Below are positions 6,599-7,904 of a stretch of 7,904 bases of DNA, one piece after another. Every line of letters begins with the position of its first letter. Position 1 is the stretch's first letter. Source of the DNA: Candidatus Bathyarchaeota archaeon. GTDB lineage: Archaea > Thermoproteota > Bathyarchaeia > RBG-16-48-13 > GCA-020355125. Below the pieces are notes generated by a model. That model did no database searches. It was not told the origin of the DNA and was given only the letters and a program-made list of their open reading frames with translations. The stretch is from positions 1 through 7,904 of the forward strand of contig JAOZHK010000076.1 in assembly GCA_026014905.1 (NCBI GenBank). The letters are read 5' to 3'. Made by a program: the position numbers and the translations under genes.

Positions 6599-7108
6599 CT
6601 ATGAGATTGTGACTCTGAGAACAGTTGGAATATTTAGAAATTGTTGAAGTAAAATGCCGGGAACTGGTTTTTCAGTGATGAGAATTAATTTAGGATCTGG
6701 ATAGATCTCGGCATCTTCAGCGAGGATTTGCCGGATACTTATGTTCTGCTCAGCGATAAGAGCTGAGGCCTCAGCAATAATGCCTAATGCTTCGGGTTTG
6801 GCTCGGATCTCGACGACGCCATAGCCAAGGTATTGTGCGACATCTCTCAATAAGGGTCCAGCAGATTTCAAGTTTGTGAAGAGGCGGCGAAGCTCCTCCG
6901 TTTTTAAAATTGCCATCGCAGTTGCTTTCACGACGCGGCGATCAACGTTTAACGCAGCCGCGATTTTGGTGGCAGGGATCTCGATGTCGTTGCAGAATAT
7001 TTTTCCCTTAGAGTTAATGCGAAATCCCATCTCGACGAGAAGTCGAGCCACCTCTAATTTTGATGGCGCGCCGTCGAAGTATTGCTTTATTTTTTCCCAC
7101 AATCCCAT
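6599..7108 (-). CDS. HTH plus ACT-domain regulator of amino-acid metabolism (archaeal type)
   Basis: A protein of about 169 residues that resembles the small archaeal family described as predicted regulators of amino-acid metabolism containing an ACT domain. The N-terminal part (about 15-70) has a wing-like [18 protein letters not shown] and a helix-turn-helix candidate, [22 protein letters not shown]. After a linker with [19 protein letters not shown] comes a C-terminal ACT-like module (about 97-168): [39 protein letters not shown], split here as a glycine-rich strand, a long helix and NISIRQIL, then [13 protein letters not shown] domains usually bind an amino acid and couple it to DNA binding. 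The gene lies directly upstream of leuA-ilvD-ilvE and divergent from trpB2. There is no clear RBS; the start may be GTG at 7111, ATG at 7108 or, if leaderless from the nearby TATA box, TTG at 7102. The ligand and DNA target are unknown. Stop TAG. Confidence 0.78.
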   Translation of the reverse strand: MGLWEKIKQYFDGAPSKLEVARLLVEMGFRINSKGKIFCNDIEIPATKIAAALNVDRRVVKATAMAILKTEELRRLFTNLKSAGPLLRDVAQYLGYGVVEIRAKPEALGIIAEASALIAEQNISIRQILAEDAEIYPDPKLILITEKPVPGILLQQFLNIPTVLRVTIS

Positions 7109-7121
7109 CACTCAATGTACA

Positions 7122-7129
7122 TTTATATA
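7122..7129. promoter_or_regulatory. Shared TATA element in the divergent regulator-trpB2 promoter region
   Basis: TTTATATA on the plus strand reads TATATAAA on the minus strand, so it can be a TATA box in either direction. It is embedded in a dyad, TGTA (7116-7119), eight bases, TACA (7128-7131). Toward trpB2 a start near 7150 leaves a leader of about 40 bases. Toward the regulator the start would fall near 7100-7103, at or just inside the annotated coding start, hinting at a leaderless message. Confidence 0.45.
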
Positions 7130-7188
7130 CAATAAGTCTTAAATATGTCTTTCTAACACCAACTATGGGCAAGAAGGCTATGACCGTC

Positions 7189-7904
7189 ATGTCCACAAAA
7201 ATATTGTTAGATGATGAAGCCATCCCCAAGCAGTGGTATTCCATTCTCCCTGACCTACCAAGACCAATGCCCCCAATCATCGACCCCTCTACCCAATCTC
7301 CTGGCCCAGGAATTGTTCCACGATTATTTCCCAAAGAAATTCTTGGACAAGAGATGAGCGCTAATCGCTGGATTCCGATTCCAGAAGACGTTCGTGATGT
7401 CTACCGTCTCTGGCGACCCACTCCTCTCGTTCGGGCAGTTCGACTCGAGAAAGCTCTTAAAACACCAGCCAAAATCTATTACAAATACGAAGGCGTCAGT
7501 CCTTCAGGAAGCCATAAACCAAACACCGCTGTACCCCAAGCATACTACAATATGAAAGAAGGGAAGGAACGCATCGCAACTGAAACTGGAGCTGGACAAT
7601 GGGGCTCCGCCTTGGCATTTGGATGTCAGGCATTTGACCTACAGGCAACAGTATACATGGTGAAAGTAAGCTATGATCAAAAACCTTACCGACGGGTCAT
7701 GATGGAAACATGGGGCGCAGATGTCCATCCCAGTCCAAGCAATCAAACCCAAGCAGGAAGAGCGATCCTTCAAGCTAATCCAGACAGCACGGGCAGCTTA
7801 GGCATCGCGATCAGTGAAGCAGTCGAAGACGCCTTAACGCATGATGACGCGAACTATGGTATTGGTAGCGTTTTCAATCACGTACTCACTCATCAAAGCG
7901 TTGT
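7189..7904 (+). CDS. trpB2: Tryptophan synthase beta chain, type 2 (TrpB2), 3'-truncated by the window edge
   Basis: A PLP enzyme of the beta-replacement family that joins indole and serine to form tryptophan. The TrpB2 branch, common in archaea, typically lacks tight pairing with TrpA. The frame is open to the window end, showing about 238 of an expected 430-450 residues. Marks of the family: [22 protein letters not shown] at the N-terminus (typical of TrpB2, absent from TrpB1), [10 protein letters not shown] (75-84), the PLP lysine in SGSHKPNTA (Lys110), [13 protein letters not shown] (132-144) with the catalytic glutamate, [25 protein letters not shown], and the conserved [13 protein letters not shown] at the edge. 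ATG at 7189 matches homologues best; in-frame ATGs at 7180 and 7165 are possible, and AGAAGG (7172-7177) is the only nearby RBS-like sequence. No trpA or other trp gene is visible. It is divergent from the ACT-domain regulator, which may control it. Confidence 0.93.
   Translation, partial: MSTKILLDDEAIPKQWYSILPDLPRPMPPIIDPSTQSPGPGIVPRLFPKEILGQEMSANRWIPIPEDVRDVYRLWRPTPLVRAVRLEKALKTPAKIYYKYEGVSPSGSHKPNTAVPQAYYNMKEGKERIATETGAGQWGSALAFGCQAFDLQATVYMVKVSYDQKPYRRVMMETWGADVHPSPSNQTQAGRAILQANPDSTGSLGIAISEAVEDALTHDDANYGIGSVFNHVLTHQSV

Noticed and set aside
7014..7334. 106-residue open frame on the minus strand across the regulator start and trpB2 start
   Set aside because: It overlaps two real genes in other frames and would span the divergent promoter region; no family resemblance.
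1..7904. CRISPR array, toxin-antitoxin, defence or phage genes
   Set aside because: No spaced direct repeats and no such protein motifs; every sizeable real frame is a housekeeping or biosynthetic gene.

Overview
The window is a compact piece of an archaeal chromosome. The domain-level call rests on a ribosomal protein of the eS17 family (found only in archaea and eukaryotes), an HTH plus ACT-domain regulator of the type seen in archaeal amino-acid loci, a type-2 TrpB, and A/T-rich TATA-like boxes at archaeal promoter distance in front of several genes. TTG and GTG starts are common. I cannot place the organism more finely. A euryarchaeal, methanogen-like lineage is the simplest guess, but other archaeal phyla, including Asgard, are not excluded.

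Layout. On the plus strand: the 3' seven-eighths of glmS (1-1577), a 160-base gap holding a long interrupted inverted repeat (1582-1728), the small ribosomal protein gene rps17e (1740-1934), and a ubiquitin-fold MoaD/ThiS/Urm1-type protein ending in Gly-Gly (2052-2321). On the minus strand, converging with that group, is a branched-chain amino-acid cluster read leuA (6458-4928), ilvD (4924-3299), ilvE (about 3205-2339). Upstream of it on the same strand is a small HTH/ACT regulator (7108-6599). Divergent from the regulator is a type-2 tryptophan synthase beta gene, trpB2, cut by the right edge (7189-7904).

How the genes fit. IlvD makes the 2-keto acids of valine and isoleucine synthesis. LeuA draws 2-ketoisovalerate into leucine synthesis. 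IlvE adds the amino group to all three keto acids. The regulator has an amino-acid-sensing ACT domain and sits between the leuA operon and trpB2, so it is a natural candidate for local control of both. A perfect 13-base inverted repeat overlapping TATA-like boxes lies between the regulator and leuA.

Most notable points: (1) leuA as given has its conserved N-terminus in a frame with no normal start. A well-placed RBS and ATG lie one base out of frame, across a run of four G, so there is either a one-base sequence error, a real frameshift, or an unusual start. (2) An 18-base-pair interrupted inverted repeat spans the glmS-rps17e gap and would pair with part of the rps17e ribosome binding site. 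(3) The inverted repeat at the leuA promoter. I found no CRISPR array, tRNA, rRNA, insertion sequence or defence system. I see no strong evidence of a wholly new system here.
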